64,000 nucleotides of DNA from Sulfurospirillum halorespirans DSM 13726 (GCF_001723605.1 NZ_CP017111.1:2232001-2296000); one strand, 5' to 3'. Positions 29,653-38,462 are shown, counted from the stretch's first letter. Notes: generated by a model not told the origin, from the sequence alone. Numbers and translations are program-made.

Positions 29653-30357
29653 CTATTCTCCCAACTCTCTGGTAATATCGCTGAGCAAATTGGTGTATTC
29701 CAAGTAACCAAACGTATCTTTTTGGGCGATTAAAGCGTTTTTGGCTTTGGAAAAAAAGATCTTTGCCTCTTCGCGGTTTTTAAGATCGTATGCTAAAAAT
29801 TTTCCCATGTAATAGTTCGCGTAAAGGTGCGTTGGCTCTTTGGCAAGCACTTTTTGAACCTCTTCAATCGCAGTGTAAATTTGTAAGTTTTTTTGAAGGG
29901 AAAGGGCGAGTTTGAGGCGAATCATATGCTGAAACCCATCCACTTGGATGCTTTTTTTGTACATTTGCGCGGCTTCATTGAAAATGCCCATTTCATAATA
30001 ACCGTCACCAAGCTTATTCCAAATCTCTTTATCGTTGGTTTTCGCCGCTTGCTGTTTGAGGTTGGTCACTTTAAGCGCGAAAGGAAGTACCGTTGCAATA
30101 CGGCTGTTTTGAACATTGTGCGGATCAATCGAGTAGGCATCGACTAAGATTTCAAAACCTTTGGCAATTTTGCCAAGTTTGAGGTAAATATTGGCAAGCT
30201 GAAGCATGCACGTTGTATTGGTTGGTTCACTGGCAAGAATGATTTCAATCGACTCTTTTGCTTTTTGTGTATCCGTACGTTCAACTTCACACACACTGTG
30301 CGTTGCACCCATTAAACCACTTAAAACACAGACCCATGCGACTATCCCTCGAAACAA
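29653..30357 (-). CDS. TPR-repeat protein, exported
   Basis: A protein of about 234 residues with an N-terminal signal or anchor segment (FRGIVAWVCVLSGLMGAT) and several tetratricopeptide-like repeats. Examples are TCMLQLANIYLKLGK, EIWNKLGDGYYEMG and HLYANYYMGKFLAYDLK. The TTG at 30357 is chosen because GAGG sits five bases before it and the signal peptide then begins correctly; an upstream start at 30399 would put extra residues before it. It directly precedes gmhB, so it may be co-transcribed with the heptose genes. TPR proteins act as scaffolds, and no specific role can be assigned. Confidence 0.75.
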   Translation of the reverse strand: MFRGIVAWVCVLSGLMGATHSVCEVERTDTQKAKESIEIILASEPTNTTCMLQLANIYLKLGKIAKGFEILVDAYSIDPHNVQNSRIATVLPFALKVTNLKQQAAKTNDKEIWNKLGDGYYEMGIFNEAAQMYKKSIQVDGFQHMIRLKLALSLQKNLQIYTAIEEVQKVLAKEPTHLYANYYMGKFLAYDLKNREEAKIFFSKAKNALIAQKDTFGYLEYTNLLSDITRELGE

Positions 30358-30469
30358 ATGAACCTCTATGCACTGTAAGATGGGCTCGATTATACCCAAC
30401 TTTTACAGAAATGAAAATAGAACTTTCGATACGCAGGGAAAAACTAAGCAGGGTTAAAGTATGGTTGGT

Positions 30470-30475
30470 TATAAT
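30470..30475 (+). promoter_or_regulatory. -10 box for the small cytochrome c gene
   Basis: A perfect TATAAT lies 37 bases before the GTG start at 30507. No good -35 box is visible, which is common in Campylobacterota promoters. Confidence 0.55.
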
Positions 30476-30506
30476 TTTTCACACACAACTTAAAAGGGGT
30501 ATCTAC

Positions 30507-30803
30507 GTGAAAAAAATTTGCACAATTTTAGCAATTGCGGCAGTAACAAGTTTGATGGCAGCCGATGGCGAAGCGATCTACAAATCGAAGTGTTTTTCCT
30601 GTCATGGAGACAAAGCTTCTAAAGCAGCCTTAAATAAATCACAAATCATTGCCGGTTGGGATGCAGCGAAAATTATTGCATCGGTTAATGGCTATAAAAA
30701 TGGTGAGGGTGGCCCAATGAAAGGTGTCATGAAACCAATCGCAAGTGGTCTAAGCGAAGACGATCTTAAAGCCGTTTCTGCAACGATTGCTTCCTATAAG
30801 TAA
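30507..30803 (+). CDS. Small periplasmic monoheme cytochrome c
   Basis: A 98-residue class I-like cytochrome c. The N-terminus is a Sec signal peptide (KKICTILAIAAVTSLMAA). The heme site is CFSCH, and the methionine ligand is likely in the GGPMKGVMKPIA segment. The start is GTG 30507 with AGGGG eight bases upstream; a longer open frame upstream lacks support. It faces ccoS convergently. It could donate electrons to the cbb3 oxidase matured by CcoI and CcoS, which is inferred from the neighbourhood only. Confidence 0.9.
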   Translation: MKKICTILAIAAVTSLMAADGEAIYKSKCFSCHGDKASKAALNKSQIIAGWDAAKIIASVNGYKNGEGGPMKGVMKPIASGLSEDDLKAVSATIASYK

Positions 30804-30813
30804 GCCTATTATT

Positions 30814-30928
30814 ACACGCTACAAGGGCAAAGCTCTTGTAGCTACGTTGCACTAGGCACTAAAGCTTGCCTCTTCGAGGCAGAGTTTGTTTTCGTTTTCT
30901 CTCACTTACTCAAATTCTTGCTTTTGGA
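30814..30928. repeat. Two-hairpin intergenic repeat, copy A
   Basis: The first hairpin pairs 30818-30825 with 30835-30842 around a GGCAAAGCT loop. It is followed by CTACGTT and a CTAGGCACT stretch. The second hairpin pairs TGCCTC (30867-30872) with GAGGCA (30876-30881), then T-rich sequence. The same order occurs at 33633 and 37457. It lies between two convergent genes. Confidence 0.75.
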
Positions 30929-30946
30929 TCTCCACAGATCATCTTC

Positions 30947-31186
30947 TTAATCAGGAGGCGCATAGCCTTTCTCTCTTTTGTGCTTCTCTTTTAAAATATC
31001 CGCTTTTTTACGCTCCATCATGACAGCGTCCTGCAGTGCTTCTTCACTGTCAAACTGCGCACCATCAATGAATTTTTTATGATCATCAAATTGACCGCTA
31101 CGAATGCCCCATAAAAGCGCCCACAAACCAAAAGCTCCTAAAAGTGTGGAAGCCCCTAGCATCATCCCAACAATCCAACCATCCAT
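30947..31186 (-). CDS. ccoS: cbb3-type cytochrome oxidase assembly protein CcoS
   Basis: A 79-residue membrane protein. One N-terminal hydrophobic helix is followed by LLWGIRSGQFDD, the signature of CcoS, and a charged tail. CcoS is needed for maturation of cbb3 oxidase. The gene follows ccoI by two bases, the usual ccoI-ccoS pairing. Confidence 0.93.
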   Translation of the reverse strand: MDGWIVGMMLGASTLLGAFGLWALLWGIRSGQFDDHKKFIDGAQFDSEEALQDAVMMERKKADILKEKHKREKGYAPPD

Positions 31187-31188
31187 CT

Positions 31189-33612
31189 CTACGACCTTTT
31201 TAAAACGTTTTTAATACGCATTGAATTTCCAACCACCACCAAAGAGCTTAGCGACATCGAAAGTGCTGCAAAGAGAGGGATAACGTGCCCGCTCATTGCC
31301 AAAGGGATGGTGATGACATTGTACAGCAGGGAAAAGAGCAGATTCTCTTTGACCACACGAAGGCTCTTGCGCGCTATCACAAAAGCTTCATACAAGCTAT
31401 TGACACTGTCATTGGTCAGTACAACGTCGCTGACATCGACCGCGACATCCGCGCCACTTCCCATGGAAATGGCAATCTCGCTTTGAGAAAGGGCTAGCGT
31501 GTCGTTGATGCCATCTCCTGCCATGACCACTTTTTTACCCTGTTTGCGCAACGCTTCGATGTAGTCCGCTTTTTCATGCGGTAAAAGGGCGGCTTCATAC
31601 ACCTCAATGCCCACTTCTTTGGCTATCGCTTGGGTCACGCTGAGATGATCGCCACTGAGCATCACGATCTCAAGGCCGAGTTTTTTAAGCGCCTCAATGC
31701 TCTCACGCGCTCCTTCTTTCAAGCTGTCCCTGAGTCCAAAAACAGCCACCAAAATGCCATCGATAGCAAAAAAATAGTGGCTTAAGGATTCAAGAGTAGA
31801 AGGAATAAGAAATTCAACACCCTCTTCGTTCATCATTTTAGCATTGCCACCCAAAAGCGTATGTCCCTCAAAAAGAGCTTTCACCCCTTTGGCTTCCACG
31901 GTTTTGACCTGTTCCAAATGCTTTACATGTAAAGACTCCTCGGAGTCTTTCAGAAAGCTTGCAATGCCTTGACTAATGGGATGCGTGGAGCTAGAGACCA
32001 AGGCGTACAAAAGGGAACGATCAAAGCTTTGCACATACGCTGTTTCAACCACTTCTGGCTTACCTTTGGTAATCGTTCCTGTTTTATCCAAAACGAGCGT
32101 GTCGCATTTTGCCATGCTCTCAATAAATCCCGCCTCTTTAAATAAAATGCCTCGCTTCGCCGCCAAACCAAGCCCCACCAAGGTTGCCACTGGCGTTGCT
32201 AAAGAGAGTGCGCACGGGCACGCAATCACGATTACTGAGATTGCAACGATCAAGCCTGTCTCAAAGGAACCACTCTGGTAAAACCAAAAAAGCAGGGTTG
32301 AAAACGCCAAAAAAAGAATGGCACGTGAGAAATACCCTGAAATTTGATTGGCGAGTTTTTCGATCTTTGGCTTTTTATTCATCGCATCTTCAAGCAAGGT
32401 GACCAGTTTGGAGAGCATCGAGGAGGAGAATGTATTGGTCGCTTGGTAGCGAATGACACTGTCTAGACAGATGGAACCGCTGAGGATTTTATCGCCTTTT
32501 TGGGATAAAATGGGGATAGATTCGCCATTCAGCCGCGAAAGATCAAACGAACCCTCCCCTTCTACAATGATGCCATCAATCGCTACTTTATCGCCCGCTC
32601 GCACTTCAATGATCTCGCCAATTTCAACCGAATCCACACTCGTTAAAATCTTCTCATCGCCTTTAATGATCGTCACTTCACTCGGCATTGCACTTCCAAA
32701 AGCATCTAACGTATCGACCGCTTTTTTCTTCGTTAACACTTCTAAATACTTGCCTGCAAACACAAAGGTAATAATCATCGTCACCGAGTCAAAATAGACC
32801 TCAGCATTGCGCGTAAACATCGCGTAGAGTGAAAAGACATAGGTCAGTGTCGCACCCGTGGCAACCAAAAAGTCCATCGTCACATAACGATGCTTGATGC
32901 CATAATACGCCCCTTTAAAATAGATCGAACCCGTGTAAAAGAGTGTAGGCGTTGCCAAAATAAACTCCGCAAAGTTCAGAATGCTTTTGATGTTGCTTTC
33001 CATACCCGTAAAATACCCTGCATACTGTGCAATGGCGATCCACATCACATTCATCGTCGAAAAAACACCCACGAGCAGCTTGGAGTAGTACTCTCTGCGT
33101 TGTGCCGTAGCGCGCTCTTCTCCACTTTTAGGATCGTACGGATACGCGTTGTACCCGATGCTCCGAATCGTTTCAATGATCTGGGAAAGCTTAATAACCG
33201 CGCCATCCCAAACGATCTTGGCTTTGTGATTGGTGTAGTTGATGGAGACTTCAACAATGCCCTCTTGTTTGGAGAGCACTTTTTCATTCAGCCAGACGCA
33301 CGCACTGCAATGAATACCTTCGATAATCAGCGCAATTTCATTAAGTCCTTCTTTATTGGTTTTGACGTATTTGGAGATAAAACCATCCAAATCAAAGCGG
33401 CTGGTATCATCCAAGTTAACTTTAGGAGGCTCTAGGGTTGTTTCATCGCCCATTTTGGCGTAAAACGTATCGAGTCCTTCGTCTTTTAAGAGGTGGTAAA
33501 CCCCTTGACATCCTTTGCAACAAAAAAATTTGGGAGTTTCAAAAGTTGTATCTTGAAGTAACACAGAGGCGTTATATTCTAGGTGGCAATGATCGCAACG
33601 TTGTTTGCTCAT
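31189..33612 (-). CDS. ccoI: Copper-type P1B ATPase CcoI/FixI
   Basis: An 807-residue heavy-metal P-type ATPase. It starts with a zinc-ribbon-like Cys-rich segment (CDHCHLEY and CCKGCQGVYH), characteristic of CcoI/FixI, then an HMA domain with the metal site GIHCSACVWLN. The membrane metal motif is CPCAL, the phosphorylation site DKTGTITKG, and the hinge GDGINDTLAL. These pumps export copper for cbb3 oxidase assembly. A palindrome at 31923 is read SLHVK. The start is ATG 33612, with copy B of the intergenic repeat just upstream. Confidence 0.95.
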   Translation of the reverse strand: MSKQRCDHCHLEYNASVLLQDTTFETPKFFCCKGCQGVYHLLKDEGLDTFYAKMGDETTLEPPKVNLDDTSRFDLDGFISKYVKTNKEGLNEIALIIEGIHCSACVWLNEKVLSKQEGIVEVSINYTNHKAKIVWDGAVIKLSQIIETIRSIGYNAYPYDPKSGEERATAQRREYYSKLLVGVFSTMNVMWIAIAQYAGYFTGMESNIKSILNFAEFILATPTLFYTGSIYFKGAYYGIKHRYVTMDFLVATGATLTYVFSLYAMFTRNAEVYFDSVTMIITFVFAGKYLEVLTKKKAVDTLDAFGSAMPSEVTIIKGDEKILTSVDSVEIGEIIEVRAGDKVAIDGIIVEGEGSFDLSRLNGESIPILSQKGDKILSGSICLDSVIRYQATNTFSSSMLSKLVTLLEDAMNKKPKIEKLANQISGYFSRAILFLAFSTLLFWFYQSGSFETGLIVAISVIVIACPCALSLATPVATLVGLGLAAKRGILFKEAGFIESMAKCDTLVLDKTGTITKGKPEVVETAYVQSFDRSLLYALVSSSTHPISQGIASFLKDSEESLHVKHLEQVKTVEAKGVKALFEGHTLLGGNAKMMNEEGVEFLIPSTLESLSHYFFAIDGILVAVFGLRDSLKEGARESIEALKKLGLEIVMLSGDHLSVTQAIAKEVGIEVYEAALLPHEKADYIEALRKQGKKVVMAGDGINDTLALSQSEIAISMGSGADVAVDVSDVVLTNDSVNSLYEAFVIARKSLRVVKENLLFSLLYNVITIPLAMSGHVIPLFAALSMSLSSLVVVGNSMRIKNVLKRS

Positions 33613-33632
33613 AGTACTCTTTCATATTTTTT

Positions 33633-33717
33633 ACACGCTTTTCAAGCAAAGCTTGAAAAACTACGCTAACCGCTATGGTACTGAAGCTTGCCTCATATTG
33701 AGGCAGAAACTTTTTTT
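33633..33717. repeat. Two-hairpin intergenic repeat, copy B
   Basis: The first hairpin has a 9-bp stem (33639-33647 with 33651-33659) and an AAA loop. CTACGCTAAC follows. The second hairpin pairs TGCCTCA (33689-33695) with TGAGGCA (33699-33705), then a run of seven T. It lies in a divergent gap, so it terminates neither neighbour. Confidence 0.75.
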
Positions 33718-33855
33718 GTCATTAAATATTATTATAGCGTGACTTTTTTGTGATGAACCTGATAGAATGGTTGGCTTTATTTTTTTTTCAAAACCTTTGT
33801 GCTAAAGTGCGTCCTTACATGTAAGTGTACGCATCATTGGGTCAAGGGAAGGCGT

Positions 33856-35274
33856 TTGGAGAATACTAAAAAGCTCTATCTTAAAACAGGATTTTTCCTA
33901 GCACTGATCTTATGCCCTATTTATATCGCTATTTCGTTCCATTATACGTTTCTTGCGTATGCTTTGCTGAGTGTAATTAGTACGCTTTGCTTCTTTTTTG
34001 TTACAAAATTACAAAAAAGCAATGCCCATCTTCAAAGCGAACTGCGCAAAAATCTCTACATCGATCTCAACACGAAACTTCCCAATCGACTCAAGCTCTT
34101 AAAAGACAACAAAAAACTTGACCCCAACATTGATTCGACGTTGATTATTATCAACATTGACTCGTTTCAAAACACAAACAACTTTTACGGTCACAACTTT
34201 GGCGACAATTTTCTCAAAGTGATCGGTGAATGGCTTTTCCACAATCTTCCCCCCGTGGATGCCACCCTCTATAAATTTGAAGCCGACATTTACGCCATTT
34301 TGATTCGTGTCCCTTTTAGTGAATACAACCTCAAAAAATACCTCAAAAAGATCTCGATGAAAATCACCAAAGATCGCATCATTTGTGAAGAGGTTGAAGT
34401 CGATACAACACTTTCCATCGGCCCGCATCAAGGCAAAAAGAATATTCTTAAACTCGCTTCGATCGCCTGTAAAGAGGCTAAAAACAAACGCTTGCCTTAT
34501 ATGATTTACGAGAAAAGCAGCCTCAAAGAAGCAGAGTACCATCACAATATGATGATGAACCACACCCTCAAAGAAGCGCTTGCCAAAGACTACGTCATCC
34601 CTTTTTTCCAGCCCATTTTGAACCTTCACACCAATGAGATTGAGAAGTTTGAGACACTGATGCGGATCAAGAAAGAGGATGGAACCTACTATCTGCCTGC
34701 TGAGTTTTTAGACGTTGCGAAACACTCAAAGATCTACTCAAAACTTTCGATGGCATTGATTCAAAAGGCGTTTGAAACCTTTCAAATCTCCTCCAATAGC
34801 TTCTCTATCAACCTCTCTTACCTTGATATGACCAATCTTGTTACCACCACCTTCATCATCGAAAAGCTCGAAGAGTTTAATGTGGGACCTTGGGTTATTT
34901 TTGAGATTTTGGAGAGCGATGGTATTGAAAACTACGAAGCGATTGCCAAATTTATTGACCAAGTGAAGTCGTATGGGGCGAAGATTGCGATTGATGATTT
35001 TGGCTCAGGCTACTCCAATTTTGAACGATTGACGGAACTTCGGGTTGATTTTATTAAGATTGATGGAAGTTTGATTAAAAATATCCATCAAAACGAAGAG
35101 ACCAAGATTATCGTTAAGACGATCGTCAACTTTGCCAAAGAGCTCAACATCAAAACGATCGCAGAGTATGTTCATTCCAAAGAGGTTCTTGAGTGTGTTC
35201 AAGAGATCGGGCTTGATTATGCGCAAGGCTTTTACATCGGCAAACCAGACCCAAAACTTCCTATTAATGCCTAA
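33856..35274 (+). CDS. Membrane protein with degenerate GGDEF and EAL domain (c-di-GMP phosphodiesterase)
   Basis: About 472 residues. Two membrane helices at the N-terminus are followed by a GGDEF fold whose signature is degraded (EADIY where GGDEF is expected), so cyclase activity is unlikely. The EAL domain keeps the expected catalytic set: FETLMR in place of EAL but with the glutamate, SINLSYLD, FEILES, DDFGSGYS, FIKIDGS, TIAEYV and the final AQGFYIGKP. It should therefore hydrolyse c-di-GMP. The TTG at 33856 is preferred because GGAAGG precedes it. A longer frame from 33799 would run through the palindrome at 33815. It overlaps the convergent EamA gene by 11 bases. Confidence 0.85.
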   Translation: MENTKKLYLKTGFFLALILCPIYIAISFHYTFLAYALLSVISTLCFFFVTKLQKSNAHLQSELRKNLYIDLNTKLPNRLKLLKDNKKLDPNIDSTLIIINIDSFQNTNNFYGHNFGDNFLKVIGEWLFHNLPPVDATLYKFEADIYAILIRVPFSEYNLKKYLKKISMKITKDRIICEEVEVDTTLSIGPHQGKKNILKLASIACKEAKNKRLPYMIYEKSSLKEAEYHHNMMMNHTLKEALAKDYVIPFFQPILNLHTNEIEKFETLMRIKKEDGTYYLPAEFLDVAKHSKIYSKLSMALIQKAFETFQISSNSFSINLSYLDMTNLVTTTFIIEKLEEFNVGPWVIFEILESDGIENYEAIAKFIDQVKSYGAKIAIDDFGSGYSNFERLTELRVDFIKIDGSLIKNIHQNEETKIIVKTIVNFAKELNIKTIAEYVHSKEVLECVQEIGLDYAQGFYIGKPDPKLPINA

Positions 35275-36166
35275 CAATCCCTTTTTTCGTTACATGTAAA
35301 CAGAGATAAATCCCACCAAAGATCAAAACAACGCCCCCTAAATGGTACCACTCTAAACGTTCCCCTAAAAAAATATAGGCTAAAAAACTGCCAAACAGTG
35401 GCATCAAATGGGTAAATTGCCCTGTTTTATAGGCTCCAATGTGCGCAATGCCTTTGTGCCACAAGTAATACGAAAGAATCGACGTAAAAATCACCACATA
35501 CACAATCACCCACGTGTACTGCGTAATAATCACTATTTCGCGCTCCAAAGAGTACCCTTGCGCCACGTAAAAGGGTAAAAGCATGGGCACACCCAAACTC
35601 ACCGTGGTGATAAAAAACTCCATACTGCTCAAGCTTTGAGGGCGAAATTTGACCAAAACACTGTAACTCGCCCAACAAAGCGATGAAGCGATCACCCAAA
35701 AATCGCCTGGATTGAGACTTAAAGAGTGAAGGCTCATCACATTGCCTTTGAGCACTAAAAAGACGACACCCAGCGTTGAGAGCACGATGCCTAGCATCTG
35801 CTTGTGTGAGATGGTAGATTTGAGGATCAGCGAAGAGAGAAACACAATGATGATGGGAATGGAGGAGTTGATCAACAGCGCATTCGTTGCGGTCGTGTGT
35901 TGCAAACCAACGTATAAAAGTGTATTAAAACTCGCAATACCAAGGGCTGAGAGGAGAAGTAAAATGCCAAAATGGCTTTTCAGTGCTGCCCAAATACGCT
36001 TTACATGTAAGAGTAAAAACGGAAGCATCAGAAGCCAAACACCCAGCCATCTAAAAAACGCTAACTCTAAGGGCTCAATAGCGCCTGCGACAAAACGCCC
36101 GAGGACAAAGTTGGCGGACCAAAAGAGTACACACAACACCAAAAGTAGATAAACGTGCATTTTCAT
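35264..36166 (-). CDS. EamA-family drug/metabolite transporter
   Basis: A 300-residue membrane protein with ten predicted helices in two repeated EamA halves. Each half ends in the typical glycine-rich pattern (LSTLGVVFLVLKG and LIFGGIYLCL). Such exporters move amino acids, metabolites or drugs, and the substrate cannot be read from sequence. Two palindromes sit near the ends of the gene (35290, 36001), read CLHVT and LLHVK. The 5' end faces the divergent HD gene. Confidence 0.88.
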   Translation of the reverse strand: MKMHVYLLLVLCVLFWSANFVLGRFVAGAIEPLELAFFRWLGVWLLMLPFLLLHVKRIWAALKSHFGILLLLSALGIASFNTLLYVGLQHTTATNALLINSSIPIIIVFLSSLILKSTISHKQMLGIVLSTLGVVFLVLKGNVMSLHSLSLNPGDFWVIASSLCWASYSVLVKFRPQSLSSMEFFITTVSLGVPMLLPFYVAQGYSLEREIVIITQYTWVIVYVVIFTSILSYYLWHKGIAHIGAYKTGQFTHLMPLFGSFLAYIFLGERLEWYHLGGVVLIFGGIYLCLHVTKKGIVRH

Positions 36167-36260
36167 CCTTTTTATGAAGCGTGATTATAACAAATATAAC
36201 GCCATTGCAACAGATCAGGGGTAGACTTTTAATCATGAAAGATCTTTTAAGGAGGATCCA

Positions 36261-37430
36261 ATGTTATACCAACTTAATGTACGAGAACTCACCTACGTGC
36301 TCTGCGAAGCACTTGATTATGTAGGGATTGATGACATCATGCACGGCAAACGTGTCGCGTACATTGCGTGTGAAATCGGTAAACAACTGGGCTGGAGAGA
36401 GTCAAAGCTTGATAAAGTGATGATGATGGCGATGCTGCATGATTGTGGGGTCTCTTCGACAGGCGTGCATCATGCGATTGTGAGTCAATTGGACTGGGAA
36501 GATTCGTATATTCATTGCGCCAAAGGGGCTAGTTTGCTCAAAGAAGTGCCTCTGTACAGCGATTTTGTCGAGGTCATCGCGTTTCATCACACCCATTGGG
36601 AAGCATTCTGTCCCTATGTCAATGAAGAGATCAAACTCTACGCCAATCTGATTTACCTGGCGGATCGTATCGATGCTCTGCGTTCTCAATTTGGAGCGCA
36701 TCTGTACCACGAAAAAGAGACGATTCGTTCCATCATTCAACATCATACACCTTCGATGTTTTCGCCACTACTCTGCGATGCGTTCAAAGAGGCGTCTCAC
36801 ACGGAATTTTTTTGGTACTATTTAGAATCAACGGCACTGCCGTATTACTTCAAAGAGTGGGTTGATCAAGGCGAAATTCAAGCAGTACCCTTTGATATTT
36901 TGAAAAAAATAGCTTTAATCTTTTCAGGTATCGTCGATGCAAAAGAGTCGATGCAAAAAGAGCGCACCTTAAATGTGGCGTCTCTTGCGCGCTACATTGC
37001 GCGCCTTGCAGGACTTTCGTTGCGTGACCAAGAGTGTCTCGAACTCTCCGCACTCTTACACGATCTAGGCAAACTGCGCATTCCAGATAACATTGCTACC
37101 AAAACAGCGCCATTGAGTGATGAAGAGTCTATTCATCTGCGACGTCAAGGATTTGATGCGCAGATTATTTTAGGGCAGATCAAAGGGTTTGAAAAAATTG
37201 CTAAGATTGTCGCCATGCACCATGAGCCGCTCTATAGCAAACGACTCTTTCCCACTAAAAGTGAAACGTATGCCACACCCCTAGAAGTCACTATTTTAAC
37301 CATTGCGACGACCTTTGAGCGTGGGCAGAGCGAAGAAGCGACTGCTTTGCTTGCACAGATGGTGGAAACGTATCAGTTGGAAAAGAGCATTATCTCAAAC
37401 GTCGAAGCTTACTTCTTATTTTCATCGTGA
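36261..37430 (+). CDS. Tandem HD-domain protein (HD-GYP-like)
   Basis: A 389-residue soluble protein with two HD phosphohydrolase modules. The first holds MLHDCGVSS and a second histidine pair in AFHHTHWE. The second holds LLHDLGKLRIPDN, followed by MHHEP, close to the HD-GYP pattern although a clear GYP triplet is missing. c-di-GMP hydrolysis is possible given the nearby EAL gene, but other nucleotide substrates remain open. A good AAGGAGGAT precedes the ATG. A long palindrome and copy C of the intergenic repeat follow the stop. Confidence 0.82.
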   Translation: MLYQLNVRELTYVLCEALDYVGIDDIMHGKRVAYIACEIGKQLGWRESKLDKVMMMAMLHDCGVSSTGVHHAIVSQLDWEDSYIHCAKGASLLKEVPLYSDFVEVIAFHHTHWEAFCPYVNEEIKLYANLIYLADRIDALRSQFGAHLYHEKETIRSIIQHHTPSMFSPLLCDAFKEASHTEFFWYYLESTALPYYFKEWVDQGEIQAVPFDILKKIALIFSGIVDAKESMQKERTLNVASLARYIARLAGLSLRDQECLELSALLHDLGKLRIPDNIATKTAPLSDEESIHLRRQGFDAQIILGQIKGFEKIAKIVAMHHEPLYSKRLFPTKSETYATPLEVTILTIATTFERGQSEEATALLAQMVETYQLEKSIISNVEAYFLFSS

Positions 37431-37431
37431 G

Positions 37432-37453
37432 AGATCCTTACATGTAAGGATCT
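37432..37453. repeat. 22-bp perfect palindrome around TTACATGTAA
   Basis: The dispersed 10-mer (37438-37447) is extended on both sides to a perfect 22-bp palindrome that begins two bases after the HD gene stop. It could fold as a hairpin at the 3' end of that mRNA or act as a larger binding site. Confidence 0.8.
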
Positions 37454-37456
37454 TGG

Positions 37457-37600
37457 ACACGTATTTAAAGCAAAGCTTTAAATACTACGTTAACACTAGG
37501 TTTTGCTCGGCGCAATGCCCACGCACCCTTGGTGCTTTTTACTTCTGTTTTCCAAAAAGGCTATTGCTTTCTCAGTCAAATTCTCTAACTTTTTAAATTA
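37457..37600. repeat. Two-hairpin intergenic repeat, copy C
   Basis: The first hairpin has a perfect 10-bp stem (37462-37471 with 37475-37484) and an AAA loop, followed by CTACGTTAAC and CTAGG. The second hairpin is the GCACC/GGTGC stem at 37523-37535. The T-rich tail (TCAAATTCT...) resembles that of copy A. Confidence 0.72.
37523..37540 (+). terminator. Rho-independent terminator candidate after the HD gene
   Basis: A 5-bp GC-rich stem (GCACC/GGTGC) with a CTT loop is followed by five T. It lies 93 bases after the HD gene stop and is also the second hairpin of repeat copy C. Confidence 0.55.
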
Positions 37601-37623
37601 AGAGTTGATTTATCCGAGTTAGC

Positions 37624-37629
37624 TATAAT
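37624..37629 (+). promoter_or_regulatory. -10 box of the thiol peroxidase gene
   Basis: A perfect TATAAT sits 36 bases before the ATG at 37665, with AAAGGAA as ribosome site. Confidence 0.55.
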
Positions 37630-37664
37630 TTTCACATCTATATATCTTTTCTAAAGGAAACACC

Positions 37665-38213
37665 ATGGCATCAACCAAACTCAAAGGCAATTCAGTAGCG
37701 CTATCAGGCACAGAAATTAACGTTGGCGATAAAGCACCCGTTGTTACACTTGTAGCAAAAGACCTCAGTGAAATCAAAGTCGGTGGCGCAAGCGAGAAAA
37801 CGCAAATCATCGTCATCGTTCCCTCACTTGACACAGCCGTCTGTGCACAAGAGACACGTACATTTAACACCAAAGCGGCAGCTATTTCTGACGCAACTGT
37901 GATCGTTGCTTCGATGGATCTTCCTTTTGCGATGGGACGTTTCTGTACCACAGAGGGAATTGAAAACCTTCACGTTGGTAGTGACTTTAGAGACAAAGCA
38001 CTTGCAAGCGCGTATGGCGTTTTAATCGCGGATGGCCCACTTAAAGGTCTAAGTGCAAGAGCTATTTTTGTTGTGAGTAAAGAAGGAAAAGTGATTTACA
38101 AAGAGATCTGCCCTGAAATTACAGAAGAGCCAAACTACGAAGGCGCACTTTGCGCACTCAAAGAAACTTCAGCTCCAAGTGACGGACACAAATGCGGTTG
38201 TGGCGCACGCTAA
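37665..38213 (+). CDS. tpx: Thiol peroxidase (Tpx-type peroxiredoxin)
   Basis: A 182-residue atypical 2-Cys peroxiredoxin that reduces hydroperoxides. The peroxidatic cysteine is in PSLDTAVCAQETR and the resolving cysteine in MGRFCTTEGI, the Tpx spacing. The usual Tpx length is about 165-170. The extra C-terminal tail ends in GHKCGCGAR, with two additional cysteines and a histidine, which could bind metal or form another disulfide. It has its own -10 box, so it is probably a separate transcription unit. Confidence 0.93.
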   Translation: MASTKLKGNSVALSGTEINVGDKAPVVTLVAKDLSEIKVGGASEKTQIIVIVPSLDTAVCAQETRTFNTKAAAISDATVIVASMDLPFAMGRFCTTEGIENLHVGSDFRDKALASAYGVLIADGPLKGLSARAIFVVSKEGKVIYKEICPEITEEPNYEGALCALKETSAPSDGHKCGCGAR

Positions 38214-38462
38214 TTAGCTAACTCTTGCTTCCTCTTGTGTCTGCCAAAGCCATGAGAGGAGCTTCTTCATGTGATCCACTTGCTGCGCATCAATCTTCTC
38301 TTCAGGCAGTGTTAAAATCATCTCCATTAACGCTCTGTTTTGTAAAAAAGCAATATTATACAGCGCTCCTTTTTCCATGATCTTTTCTAAAAAAGCCCTG
38401 TTTTCAAGCTCCGCAACACTCTTTTGCACTCGTTGGTAGTGCGACAATCCTCTGTTTATCAT
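38214..38462 (-). CDS. Conserved-type small hypothetical protein
   Basis: An 82-residue, mostly helical, charged protein with no motif I recognise. It begins in an ATGA overlap with the end of pgeF, so it is translated after it in the ribE-pgeF operon. The stop abuts the tpx stop. The tidy coupling and lack of any competing frame support a real gene. Confidence 0.6.
   Translation of the reverse strand: MINRGLSHYQRVQKSVAELENRAFLEKIMEKGALYNIAFLQNRALMEMILTLPEEKIDAQQVDHMKKLLSWLWQTQEEARVS

Noticed and set aside
30258-30506. Upstream extension of the small cytochrome c to 181 residues
   Set aside because: The extension overlaps the TPR gene start and the -10 box. The signal peptide begins at GTG 30507 behind AGGGG.
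33689-33717. Rho-independent terminator (hairpin plus T7)
   Set aside because: It lies in a divergent promoter gap, so no upstream gene is read into it. It is better seen as part of repeat copy B.
33799-33855. Longer start of the EAL protein
   Set aside because: It would run through an intergenic palindrome and add a Cys-rich stretch unlike the family. A good ribosome site precedes TTG 33856.
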